Source of the DNA: Rutstroemia sp. NJR-2017a BVV2
Taxonomy: Eukaryota; Ascomycota; Leotiomycetes; Helotiales; Rutstroemiaceae
Assembly: GCA_002946415.1 (NCBI GenBank)
Contig: NJPS01000011.1
Span: forward strand, 620,001-684,000
Length of the DNA stretch: 64,000 bases
Direction: 5' to 3'
Under the pieces are notes generated by a model. It was not told where the DNA came from. It worked only from the letters and a program-made list of their open reading frames with translations, and ran no database searches. The number at the start of each line of letters is the position of its first letter. Positions within the stretch are counted from its first letter, which is position 1. Positions 11,101-23,148 of this stretch are shown here, piece by piece. The position numbers and the translations under genes are program-made.

Positions 11101-14100
11101 TATTTCAAGACCGGAAATATATCACAATGATAGTGAAACGATCGTCCACTACAAAATCAAATTAAATCAATAATGAATGAAAAATGGGTTTTCTGCATAG
11201 AAGCGAATGTAGAAGTTGGATTCTGTATTTGGGCTTCGATGCAAGTTGAAACATATCACTCTAAATATTCTTATACTCACCGATTGTCTAGTTGATATCA
11301 TTACTCAATTCGTCAGTTAATTGAGAATTGGGTGAGATGGCAATGTTGGTGTTGGGACTCGAACCGGGGAGATGTCAGAAAACTAGGTGGATTTAGGAAG
11401 GCGAGGAATCAGAACGCAAAAGGAGACGAGTGTGCGCAGGTGTAAGATCTTACCCCACCCATGTATTTTCCTATCAGCCCTGCGTCGTGAGAGCACTGAA
11501 CCAACGGTTGGGCTTATCAGTGATCTTTGGCGTTCTCGAATTCTGACTGCAACGGGTCAGTTTGTATGCAGTTGCTCCCCAACTGTTGGTGCTAGGAGTG
11601 GAGTAGTGCTAGCGCGATGGGGCTGCGTCGAATGAGCACAGAGTGACCCCGAGTGAGGATAGATCTACTTTGTGGGGTTATTTTGTGAAGTTTTTCATTG
11701 GAAGTGCTACGCCGCTGCGTTTGTAAACACGTATTATGCTGCCTTATGGAATGACTGGGGAAGATTCATCAGCCTGAGTGAAAAAGGTGCTGGGACTGGT
11801 GTAGAAGATATATGTGAGCATTTGAAGACTACCATTCAGCAAATTGGCGAGTGAGCAACAACAATCGTCCTCTTTACAGAATGAGTATCCGGTGATGTTA
11901 GTTCTAACAGAATTGTTGATCATATCGTTCGTGAGGAGTATTATATTCACAAGAAGAAGTGAAGCCACTGGCCAGTTGCAATAGTAAAGGAACTAATCAT
12001 GTATTGCAATTGGTTCACAGTAATCAAGTATTTATTCCTCTGGTATCAAATTCCGTTTCTTTCACACAACTTAGTCACGTAGAAAAAATAGAGCCGAATT
12101 AATTTCCTCATTAAAGCCCAGTGGTGTATCTCACTATGCTTTGCTTTGACGACATCTAGAAACATTATGAGATATCAAGGATACTAGACACCAAAATACT
12201 AGTGGGTGAGAATTCGAAGATCTTCTATTATGTGAGCGCATGCTCAATACGTCGCGCAACTCCATTTATTGCGTTAGCTACCATCATGTAGACAACTTTC
12301 AACTTTGCGGTACCGCGCATCGTGGCTAGAGAGAATTGGAGACCTCAGCCCATACAATCATATGGCGTACTTGGCCAAGCTATTGATGAGTTGATTCAGA
12401 AGCTGCTGCATGTGCTGGAAGAGTGGCTTTGGTGGTGTCGAAGCTTCAAAGAGCTCGATTGTTGGCATCTCTATTTACTAGTATGTTGCGTGAAGCGAAT
12501 GGAAAAAAGGTGTCTGTGAGGATAAATACTGACACTCGATGTGCGAGACTTCCTGCACGTAGAGAACTATGATAGGACGTGAGATTTCAAGCACGGTGGA
12601 AGATAATTCTGTTCTAGAATGAATATGTGCAAGGCCAAGTTTTAACAACAAATACAGTGACCGGACTAGGGACACAGGCTTGATAAAAACTTTCCAACCA
12701 TTGGAAAAGCACTCATACAAAGCAAGTGAATGAATCGGGCCATCAGAGGTTGTGGATATTGACCATGCGTTGGGTAAACAAAAATCAAGATCCATCCATG
12801 GAAAATTGATTTAATTAAAAGCAAAATGACAGAAAGGAATTCCAGACGGCCATGAACTGTCTAAGTTTGTCTTCACACTCGATATCTCTATCAGGCCTTT
12901 TCTTATAATTTTCTTTGCACAGTAGGTCTTAGCTTAAATCTCTCAGGAGTCAGAGCCCTCAGATATAAGTTGGCGGCGAGATGTAACACGACTCTAGTGT
13001 GGTCACTTACGGGTTCTCCCACCCAAAATCTGGTTTCCTTCAAAGATACACAGGGCTAATCCGTGACAGAATCTTCACCCACTTGGATAGAGCAAACGGG
13101 ATTCAAGCACCTGTGTAAGGAACATACATACATGTTGAGTACACTCGTACGCGTGCAATCAATCTATGAAGTCTTCTATGTACGATGCATAAGAGCTTGA
13201 TATATTGTTGTTTTCTGGTTCTCGCAGGAGTCTTTGATGCTTTTCTTGGTGGTCAGGAATGTATCATTTTTACTGTCATTTTACTGGTTGCTTGAAACGA
13301 CATATCGCGGTCTATCCGGGAAATGCCCAAGCAGACTTCATTGGACCATCTCCGACGAGATAAATCGTGATTCAATGAGGATAGATGAGCACAACTCAAT
13401 ACTTGCGATGAAGTAACATTCGATCTGATCTCATTTCCACCTGCTAACTCGTTAGTTACTCCATAGGTGACGATATCTGCACACTGTATCAACAACAACC
13501 AAAGCGCGACAACTCCACGAAAACCAGCCAACACGTCAAGCGTCCCAGCCTTAATCACGATGCCCTTACCAAATAGGAAAACTAATCCCGTCTCTTACAT
13601 GTGTTTCGATCACATGACTCTCGCCCTATCAGAGTTTCGGCTTAATCTCGAAGTGCCAATTAGAGTGTCCCCCACAGCGGTCGATTTTCCGGCCAATTCA
13701 CCAATCAGAAATTTTGAGAAGTCATCACGACCTTCAAACCCTCAGATGGATACAATCGGCCTCACAATTTCAATCAATGGTAACAAAAACATTCGGAATG
13801 ATATTGCGGAATCTGACACGAGAGACATTTCGGCAAGCTGCCAGAATATGTTAGAGAAAAGTTCGGGGTCCTGAACCCGACATCTTGTTAAGTCCGACAC
13901 GTAAAACACGTGGTCGGGTATATCTTCATTCCCCCTTTGTTGGAATCCTTTGTCCAGGAGGTCTGTTTGATGGAAGGAATGGTTGATTTGCACATGTATC
14001 CAAGTGGCAGCATTGAGCAATCATGAGACGAGTCTCTTATCTTTCAATCCACCGTCATTTTCCGAAAAGTGAATAGTAAAGACACGATGGCTGCTGTGGC

Positions 14101-14261
14101 CGGAATCTCTTCCGGCCACGAGAACTCAAGATAAAAAGGACAGAATTATCGCACTTTTGGGAAGATTTTGCTTTGTTCTTAACCACCAGCTTCTTCTAAA
14201 CTTCTTTTTCAACATTTCCTACAATTTTTCTTCGCATATTTCGCATACTTAGAGCTTCGTC
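11101..14261. other. Gene-poor 3.2 kb interval
   Basis: Between the leftward MFS gene and the rightward dioxygenase. No frame here resembles a known family. The segment 13253-14020 reads on the minus strand as a hydrophobic frame broken by TGA and TAA codons and may be a mutated gene relic (see findings). The dioxygenase promoter occupies the right end, with an ATAAAAAGG run at 14131-14139 and a CGG-N8-CCG palindrome at 14096-14119. Confidence 0.45.
14096..14119. promoter_or_regulatory. Palindromic CGG-N8-CCG site upstream of the dioxygenase gene
   Basis: Arms GTGGCCGGAA and TTCCGGCCAC surround TCTC. The core is CGG-N8-CCG, the layout of Zn(II)2Cys6 dimer binding sites. It lies 143-166 bp before the start codon at 14262. 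The regulator is not known; the function is inferred from symmetry and position. Confidence 0.45.
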
Positions 14262-15877
14262 ATGGGTTCTCTCGGTCCGCTTCCTCCTTTCGATGTCCTT
14301 CGGGATACCAAACCTGAGGATAATACGCTCCCCGCATTCATGGTGTCGACCACTAGAGGCTTCTTACCACGTGCTGAGCCCATAATTACTCTCCCAAATG
14401 AGTTTGATGTGCTCGAGTCTATCCTTCAACGTATGCCGATTAAGACACTTGATGGCATGCCTGGACTTCTCGCTACCTTCACCTTGGGTGAAACAGTTTT
14501 GAAAGAACTACCTGATCTTACACCTGCGATCAACAAGTACAAGGACAACTTACCTTTGATGAATGCTCTCTATCGTGACTACTCTTTCTTGGCAAGTGCG
14601 TACTTGTTGGAGCCATGTCATGAGAGATTCGTTAAAGGAGAACCGTATGGACTTGGAAGACAGACTCTTCCATCGGTTATCTCGTTGCCGATATCGAGAT
14701 GTGCTGAGCTGTGAGTTATACTATTCCTTTATCAAGATGATGCTTGGTGCTGACATGATCCTCTAGTGCTGGGTTCAAACCATTCATGGAGTATGCAGGC
14801 AGTTATGCACTTTACAATTACAGATTAGAAGATCCAGATAAGGGTCTTGAGTACGATAACATTCGTCTGATTCGTGCTTTCGAACATGGTCTCGATCCTA
14901 AGTCTTCTGAGGCGGGGTTTGTTCTTGTTCACGTCGACATGGTATCTAACTCAGGACCTTTGGTCGATGGTGTTGTATCTGCCCTAGAGGCAGTAGAGAA
15001 GAGGAACAGAGAGGCATTTGAAGAGGGTATGGAGAAAGTCGTCAAGGCTATGAGAAAGGTTAACAAAGTAATGGACGGTATGTTCTCACTCACTACAACT
15101 CCCCCGTCAGCTCCCCCCTAAGGTCAATAGACGCCTGAAATTGACACCAAAAGGAATGTGGCAGAAGAGTAAACCCGGTGATTATACATCTTTCCGCACA
15201 TTCATCTTCGGCATTACAAGCCAATCCATGTTTCCACATGGCGTCATCTACGAAGGTGTTTCCGAGGAACCGATGAGTTTCAGGGGCGAATCCGGCGCGA
15301 ACGATTCCATGGTACGTCACTCAACACAAAATATCCTTCAATCGCATCTCACTCTCGCAAACTAAAAATTAAACTAACCCCTCCTCCACAGATCCCCCTA
15401 ATGGACAACCTCCTCCAAATCAACATGCCCTCCACCCCACTCACCACCATCCTCCAAGACTTCCGCTCCTACCGTCCAGGCAACCACCGCGCCTTTCTCG
15501 AGCACATCTCCGTTCTCTCCAGCACTCTCGACCTTAAATCATTCGCTCTCGCAGCCCCTAATAGCAGAGCCTTGTATCTGCTTGCTCTGAACGAGGTCCG
15601 CGATTTCAGATGGAGACACTGGTGCTTTACTAGAGAGTATATCCTAAAGAAGACAACCCATCCTACGGCTACGGGGGGTAGTCCGATTGTAACTTGGCTG
15701 CCGAATCAGTTGGGTGCGGTGCTGAAGGAGATGGTAGGAGTGTGGGGTTTGGGAGAGGGAGAGGGGATGGGGGCGTGGAGGGGGGAGGTAGAGGGGGTGA
15801 TGGAGGCGGCGGGGAGGCAGAAGGAGCAGTTGGAGAAGGAGGTTGAGAAGTATTGTAAGGAGAGAGGTGTTGCGTGA
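14262..15877 (+). CDS. Indoleamine 2,3-dioxygenase
   Basis: Exons 14262-14710, 14767-15077, 15154-15311 and 15392-15877 give 467 aa. The enzyme opens the indole ring of tryptophan to N-formylkynurenine using heme and O2, the first step of the kynurenine route to NAD+. Family landmarks: SFLASAYLLEP, a YRLEDP helix, SFRTFIFGI and FPHGVIYEGV, and, near the C-terminus, FRWRHW, with H382 as the likely proximal heme ligand, followed by TATGGSP. The third exon start was set at 15154 because earlier acceptors read into stops. Length is normal for fungal IDO. Fungi often carry several paralogues, so the exact yeast-BNA2 orthologue cannot be told from this window. Probably cytosolic. Confidence 0.94.
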
Positions 15878-17303
15878 GAGGATCAGGCGGATTTGGAAAT
15901 GATAGAATGGTGATCTTTCTTTTGAGAATATTGTGAGGCAAGAAAGAGTAACAGAATGGTTGGATTGTCTATCTAGCTAACTACATTGGAATGGCATAGA
16001 GAAGCCATAAAGAAGGATCGATTAATCGTACCATATTCAATGCAATTAGTGAATCATAAACAATTCCATAGTTGTCGTCTCATCTAATGCTCACAGATAT
16101 GACACACTAGTCTGGATTGAATGAGTTATGGTCGATTCCGGTCTCTAAAGGCGAATTGCAACGGTCGTTACTTCAAGGAAACTACCTCCATTGCGTAGCA
16201 GAATTGAATCAACTACTTAGAAACTCTTCCCCAATGCCTACACGAAGCTTGAAGAATCATCACTTCGCATATCTCAAGTTCTGTCGATGCACTCACATTC
16301 CTGTCAAACTACACGGCGGAATCCAAACCACAGATATTCCTCCCTCGGAGTATGAGTAAACAATCAAGCCAAGCAGCCTTCTTCTCACCTCCAATAATAC
16401 TCCCAGCTAAACCCACCAAAGCTCGCAAAATGACGCGCTTAGTATGAGATGAATTTTTAAATGTCACAAAGGGCGTACCAGCCCCACAAATCGTCAGTCG
16501 AATCCGAATTCGAACAACAAAGTTAATTTCAACCGACTTTCTGACTAATCTGGTGCCAGCCAAACCTATTTCCCTTCAGTAATTGCAGAAATCAATATTT
16601 CTTCTCGCATTTGCTTTTATTTCATTTTTGTGTTGGAGATATCCTCTTTTTTCGTTTGGGTTTGACATTGGTGTTCGTGCGTGCGTTTAGGAAAGAAAGC
16701 ACTGTCGTGAATCATTCGAATTTCGACGAGTTCGAAGGTCTGAAAGAAAAATACATTGTTTTGAAGGTGGGAGGTGAGGGCTGGAGAGGTTGGAATAAAA
16801 TTATTACTTACATGAAAGATGGCAGAGCTCGGGACAGATTGTGCACGAAACTGGGGTCTTTGGTTTCTCTGATTCAGAGCAAAAAGTGGCGGAGAGCACT
16901 TGCATTCTCATTAACGAGACGGGAATTGCACAAGCACTGGTACAATGAAAAACTGCGGCGTATCCCTTGTTGCCGTAAGAAAGAGAAAGCATCTCGAAGG
17001 GGTTTGCGGCTTGGAATTCCGAGAACTGTATTTCAGTCACTCCGACTTCACATATCACAGTGCTGCAACGAAGCCTGCTTCGTCCTGGAACTCGAATTTG
17101 CGTTCAGCTGGAAAGATTTCTCGATATTCGACTCACTCATCTTAATTCAATACAAGAAGAGACAACAAAAAGACATCTCTCGCAAGATTGGATATCATTA
17201 TAGGATGCGATTATACTTGCAAGCCTCGATATAGTCTATCTAAGACAAGCCTGCTTTTCCGCACGACATAAAATACATAAGCACCGATTCCACCGACCCA
17301 TGT
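15878..17303. other. Convergent intergenic gap with one unsupported long frame
   Basis: Between the dioxygenase and permease ends. A 207-codon plus-strand frame at 16611-17234 has no ATG before about 16811, has no family resemblance and is rich in Arg, Cys and Phe. I treat it as chance or non-coding transcript. Confidence 0.4.
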
Positions 17304-19242
17304 CTATGCAATCCAGAACCAGATTCTCTCCAACATATTTCGTGGAGTCAAGTCGGGCCACTGTCCATCCTCGGCATCGAGCGCCGCCTTTCCAGTGTAG
17401 ATATCTGCGTCTTCAGGACGAACCCACTTCGTACGCTTGAAGACCTTCCAGAATCCGTAGAGAGCGAAGAAGATGGGGATACCGATGTATGCGGTGAGGA
17501 AGTCTATAAAAGTAAGTTAGTTTGTGGAGAATGGGATTGGACGGCATCGAGACTTACTGGTGACATTCCAGTGGGAGTGGTGCTTGCCAACAAAGACGTC
17601 GAATCCGTTGAAGACGATAATCATGACGAAGAAGCCCAGTGAAATCCAAGCAGTGTATGGCTGGAATTTGCTCTTGAAGACGAGTGTGTTTCTGTCAACA
17701 CCTTGAGCGGCGAGAGCCTTGTAGAAGCTTAAGTATGCAACGCAAATAGAGCACCAGGTGAACAGAGAAGCGATTGTGGTCAAGTTCTGGAACCATGTGA
17801 AGGCAGTCGAGGCACCACCCGTTCCTACTGATAGGTAAGTAAGTCCAGAGATGGAGGCGGTGACAAGAACAGCCCAGTATGGAACACCAGCCTTGCTACA
17901 GCGGAGAAGGAATCTTGGCGCTTGTCTGTTCTGGGCCAGAGCGAACAGATAACGTGATCCAGTGTACAAGAAAGCGTTGGCGGATGAGGTAGCGGAAGTC
18001 AAGATGACGGCGTTGATAATGGATGGAAGAACTGGGATACCTGCATTCTGGATACCAATAACCCATGGAGATCTAGCAGCACCTGGTGCACCGTCCTTTT
18101 GAGCTTTAAGCAAAAACTGATCATCGGTAGAAACGAGAACACCGATGGCAAGGGATCCAAGAACGTAGAAGAACAGAATACGCCAGAAGACTCTGCGAAC
18201 TGCCTTTGGAATATTCTTACGGGGATTCTCAGCTTCACCTGCAGCCACGGCAACAAGTTCGACACCACCGTACGAGAAAGCAGCGTTGACGAGGACAGAG
18301 AACAACCCCAAAAATCGGCCAGTATCACCCGTTGAGTCATACTGAAGCATTGCCTTGCCATGTTTCCAATAACGGAACCCAATACGGTCGTGCTTCGGGT
18401 TTCCACCAAGGTCCACGATGAACGCCATGATCAGCAGTCCGACGATTGTTATAATTTTGATACTAGCGAAAATGAACTCGGCTTCTCCGTAGATGGAAAC
18501 TGCGAAGATGTTGAGACAGATAACCAGGACGATGATCAATGAGATCCACGCAGCAACATTAATATGCACAGCACCATGCCAATATTGGATAACGACTGAG
18601 GCGGCGGAAATTTCGGCACAAAGAGTGATTGCAGCGGAATACCAGTTCTAAAAAACGAAAGAAGTCAGTAAAAAGCCTCCAGATTGCACTATAAAGCGAA
18701 AGAATTGCCCATGCAAGTCTTTACAGGGCTGTGCTCGGAATATCAGACTCACATTCCATCCGACAGCGAATCCAAGAGCATCATCAGAATAACGGGCACA
18801 GAACTGGGGAATTGCTCCAGGCAAAGGCAACCAGGTAGCCATTTCACCCAAGCATTGCATCATGGCAAAGATTGCGATACCAGTGAAGGAATAACCCAGA
18901 ATGATTGAGAGAGGACCAGCCTGCGTAAGAGCGCTTCCGATACCCAAGAACAGACCCGTACCGATAGTACCACCAAGAGCGATGAACTGGATATGTCTCG
19001 ATTTCAAACTGCGAGGAAGATCAGGTCAGTTTCAATTTCTACGAGCCGCATCATCGAAGTAAGTCTCACCCTCGAGTAACGTAACCATATTCTTCTGCGG
19101 TCTCAATGTTTCCATAGATCTCGCCAGCCTCTTGGATGCGACCAGCTTTGCTCTCATGGCCGGTGGCTGGATCGATATATTGGGCGTGAGAGCCGCCGTT
19201 GTAGGCAGGCGTCTCATCGACATCGTAATGCCCTTTTTCCAT
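17304..19242 (-). CDS. Amino-acid permease, YAT/APC family, Dip5-like
   Basis: Exons 19070-19242, 18753-19008, 17558-18647 and 17304-17503 (complement) give 572 aa. The hydrophilic N-tail (MEKGHYDVDE) is followed by LKSRHIQFIALGGTIGTGLF, the first-helix signature of yeast amino-acid transporters. Further markers are AGEAENPRKNIPKA and NAFLYTGSRYLFALA. The segment HDRIGFRYWK resembles dicarboxylic (Glu/Asp) permeases of the Dip5 type, so acidic amino acids are a reasonable but unproven substrate. About twelve helices; plasma membrane. Introns are 61, 105 and 54 bp. An in-frame upstream Met at 19336-19338 exists, but MEKG fits the family's usual start. Confidence 0.92.
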
Positions 19243-22200
19243 TTTTGCGAAGGGGTGGATGCTAGGCGTTGACAGGAAGTGGAATGGAAAATCGCAGAAC
19301 GATTGATAGTGAAGAGCGGCCGGCTTATCTTTATACAAAGATCACGACATGTGCGGTGGTACACAGTCGCAGCAGACGAGTGAATTAATCTTAGGTCAAC
19401 CTACCCTGCTTCACGCAGAGCGCCATGGCAAAGCCCGCCGTAGCTGCATGAAGCAGTTTCAATTTCCAGCTCCTCGGCCCACGAGACGTGATTGGAATAA
19501 GTTGCAGGTCGCGGCTGCATGGATTTGGGACGGAGGACAAGGCACCCCAGGGACGGGGGCGCCGTACACTTAATTTTCCACATGCGACCTAGTGGTAAAT
19601 CAGATCGGGACGGAAAAGCTGCACTTTGAAGCTCCTGTTATCAAGGAAAAACATGGGTTGGCACTTTTGCACGGAAAGCCACGAATAACGCTGCACCGAT
19701 CCGGGCCTTTGATTTGTGTTGCTGCACAGGGGTATTGCGAAACACACAGCACGAAAATTCTTGGTAGGCTGGAGAGGGCAGGTCGTACAGCAGCTAGAAA
19801 TTGTTGATGCCTTGAATGCCACCCTTCTGCAAGTCGCCAGTGGGCGGACAGTTACTTTAGGCATCTGCATTGCTGTGCTTGTGTACAATACTAATACTGC
19901 CTCCTATAGAGCTGTGTTGAGAGGCGTGAGCGCCGAGCTCAAGTGCCTGACACAACAGGAGACAACATAGAAAACTCAGCGACGCCCAACCGCCATGGTA
20001 TCTTGTTGGCGCGAATTCGGACACGCCGTCGCGATATCTTCCAGTCAACACACGGAGTGGCCAGATATCGACAACATTTGGGAAGAACTTCGCAAAATAA
20101 TGGTGATGAGATTTGATATTTGAGATACGACAGTTTGCCAGCCAATCACAGCTTCCGGGGCACTTTATATTGCAAGGGATAGCTGATAAGCTGACCGCGA
20201 GAGGCAAAGCTCCGGCGAATTAGAGGCGGGGAATACTTGATCAAGACTATTTAGTGATTTTTAGCGGCGCATTGCGGGTCTGGGGATTTAATGTGGAGAA
20301 TCAGCGGGCTCACCACTCACCATTCTGCCCCCTCGATTGCCAACACCAGGTAAGGACTTTCTGTTTGTCAGATCCATTAGCGATCACGTCAAGCACTACG
20401 AAGCAATTGACTATTTGCTTGGATTTTCACGGCACGAGCGCATCGAAGGACCTTAATCCTACGACCTCGACTCGGCCGTCCGTCTGACTTCCCTTCACTT
20501 CATTCTGTCTCGACCTGAGCAACTCGAAATGCAGGCAGGAGCAACGAGTCGTCCCACGGGAATGGGCAGACACAAACATACACGAGAGGGAATACCCAAG
20601 AGACATAGTCCAATGTAACCCAACAAGGTAACATTGCAGATATACCCTTGCTTCATCTCAACGAGGCAAACTTCCAGAACAATGCACCGAAACACACTTC
20701 GTGCCGTTTAGTTTCCGTGGCGACATCTACCAACCAATTACACGCTAATGATCCTTTAGATTACGCCTCCGCCCATTGGTCCGTATCCCTCATTTCTGGC
20801 GATAAGAGCTTATTCCTTCAGCTTCCGTCTGCAGAGAAGGGTGACTACTTGTTTTACTCTGGCTACCACCCATCCGATCACGATGATCCTTACACATAAG
20901 ACAACACACCCGCTGCGCAGAAGAAATGCACTTCTAGAAGATCTGCACCGAAAACCTAGACGTCTTCGAAAATTCTACAGTAGCTTTGATGAATATTCGC
21001 AACATCCCATTAAATTAACTTTTGGCCAACGGTTTGTTTTCGGGTCTACTAGTCGCCCGAGGTTTTCTTATCATCCAAGCGTATCAACTACACCCATGTG
21101 AAAACAATCTCACCTCGTCTACGAAATACTAGGATTCGTATCTTGGTGCGTCTGCATTAGGAAGGTCCCAACGATGCCTTGCGATTCCTCGTGCCAGAAG
21201 TCAAGACCTCTTCACATGGTGCCATAGTCTTTATTCCCCATACGAAGCAACAGCATACTTCGTACATTACGGCTATTCGTGGCCAGGCTTTGCTGCTATA
21301 GCTAGGTACATTGAGACTTTAGGTAAGTGCATGAGTACCAAGATCATGTGAGGGCGGGGAAAGCTGGGTTTAGCCTGGAGAGACGCCTTGGCTGGTGTTA
21401 AGACAAGCTTGGTCAAGCTTACGCCGAAAGTATCCGCTATTATCCCTCGACCGTGGGAAGTATTGGGTCGAGGCTCTTCCAAAGTGTGGATTTTTATCGC
21501 CCAGAATTTGGGGTCTGGGAAAAGGATCCATCCACTAGTAAGTAGACGGCGCTATACGTCTACTTCGTAGATAAGGGTCTGCCCGATCTATTTGCTCGCG
21601 TGGCCGAACGAACGATCCGTCATTTATCATAACAAAAGTCATCTGATTGATGATAAGCCGCTCGCCGTTCAGCCCTCGTAGAAGAGAAGATGCGCGGCGC
21701 TTACTGGCGATGGCCAAAATTCTCCTATCGTTCGAAAGAGGCACAAAATCATCTACCATTGGCCAACCATTTATTTTCATATCTTAACATACGAAGCTGA
21801 TGCACTAACATGATTCCCTTGATCCTGCTTTTTACGCGTCTCGAACTTTCGCTCCCGTATGCTTGTACGCACAAGCTTTTTCTCATTGCAAGGCTCTGAG
21901 GATTTAAGCTTTCTTTGCGCAGGAACGCAAAATATACTGTGCAGCAGAGAGATGCAGCTGGCGACAAAAGCAGATGGACGCTGCCGTACTGTAGAGTGAA
22001 AAATGGCAGGGCTAGCTAGCGTTTAGGTTACGACTAGTCTAGTCTGATGAACATGTCAGATCTGGTACGAGCTACGATATCATGATAGAGGCGAAAAACA
22101 GCCCTGCGTGTTTGAGTTGGTGTTGGGTATCTACTGTACTATACCTTGTAGATCTAGCCTGGGATTTCCGCTGTGGCGAAGCGTCTGTCCTGGGTGATTG

Positions 22201-23148
22201 TATCGAGGTGTTATCAGCCTCGACGATCTAAGGTTAGGGACGACTGGGTCTACCCGAGCGAATATTGTTATTGGTTTGCCTCAGAAATGAAGTTACAGGA
22301 TGGTCGCGAGAATCGAAGACATCTACTCATCCATCTGTGTTACAATCCCACGTGTTTTCTTTCCGCATTTGTTAGTCTTTCCTCACCACATCTTCGTTCA
22401 CCAACTAGATGGGTGGACCATTAACTAGTGAATCAGCTCTCTCCTCCGGAATCTTTGAGGTTTCCTCCCGTCTTTCCATACAGTACTATCTTAACATCAA
22501 TCCATACTCTATTCCATCTAAGACTAGCTCTCAAAAAAGGCTTGTTAAATCTATACAAACCCATGATAAAAGCAAATATCACCAGCGCCTTTGATGAAGT
22601 GCTGATTCCTCATGCCCCCCCTCCTGAGCCCACTAGACCTTTTCGTACCGTGATACCTCCCTCCTGTTTTGAGAACTATTCACCACACCAACCAGCAAGC
22701 GTCTAGCCAACAAGCGTCTCTTAAAATGTAGATAAACCCCTCTAACAACACCAATACAGAGTATAGCCAGTTTGAACTCTACCTATTTATCCTTGTCGAC
22801 ATCTACATACAATTCTTCCCTAACCCTCCCACCTCACACAAACTAATCACACAAAACACAGCACATAAAGCATCAAAGCAAGAACCCAGTATCGTAAACT
22901 GAAAAAGTTGATTTCTCCAACCAAAACCACTGCTGTGCTATAGAAGCATAAATGAGTAGAAAATTCTATGAACATCATTATATCATATCTCGTCGCCTGC
23001 GCAATGCGCACCAAGGTATCCCATCCCATCCTATCCCAATCCAATATCCCACCATCCAAACCCATTCCTTAAAGTACTCCATCTTCATCCATCCAAGCCT
23101 GATCTAAATCCCCCGAATATCTCATTAAATAAATACGGTAAATGCTCA
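19243..23148. other. 3.9 kb without a supported gene
   Basis: Frames here are short (under 120 codons) and unlike known families on both strands. The right third, about 22.5-23.1 kb, is rich in ATCCCATCC-like pyrimidine runs. A small inverted repeat, AAGTAGACG/CGTCTACTT, lies near 21540-21566. The left end is the permease promoter. Confidence 0.4.

Noticed and set aside
11352..11372. tRNA-like GGTTCGAGTC on the minus strand
   Set aside because: The flanking bases do not form the T-arm stem and no acceptor or anticodon arms can be drawn.
13467..13874. Plus-strand 135-codon frame
   Set aside because: It is hydrophilic and motif-free, and it overlaps the more protein-like minus-strand relic.
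16611..17234. 207-codon plus-strand frame
   Set aside because: No ATG near its start, composition unlike neighbouring genes and no recognisable motif; probably chance.
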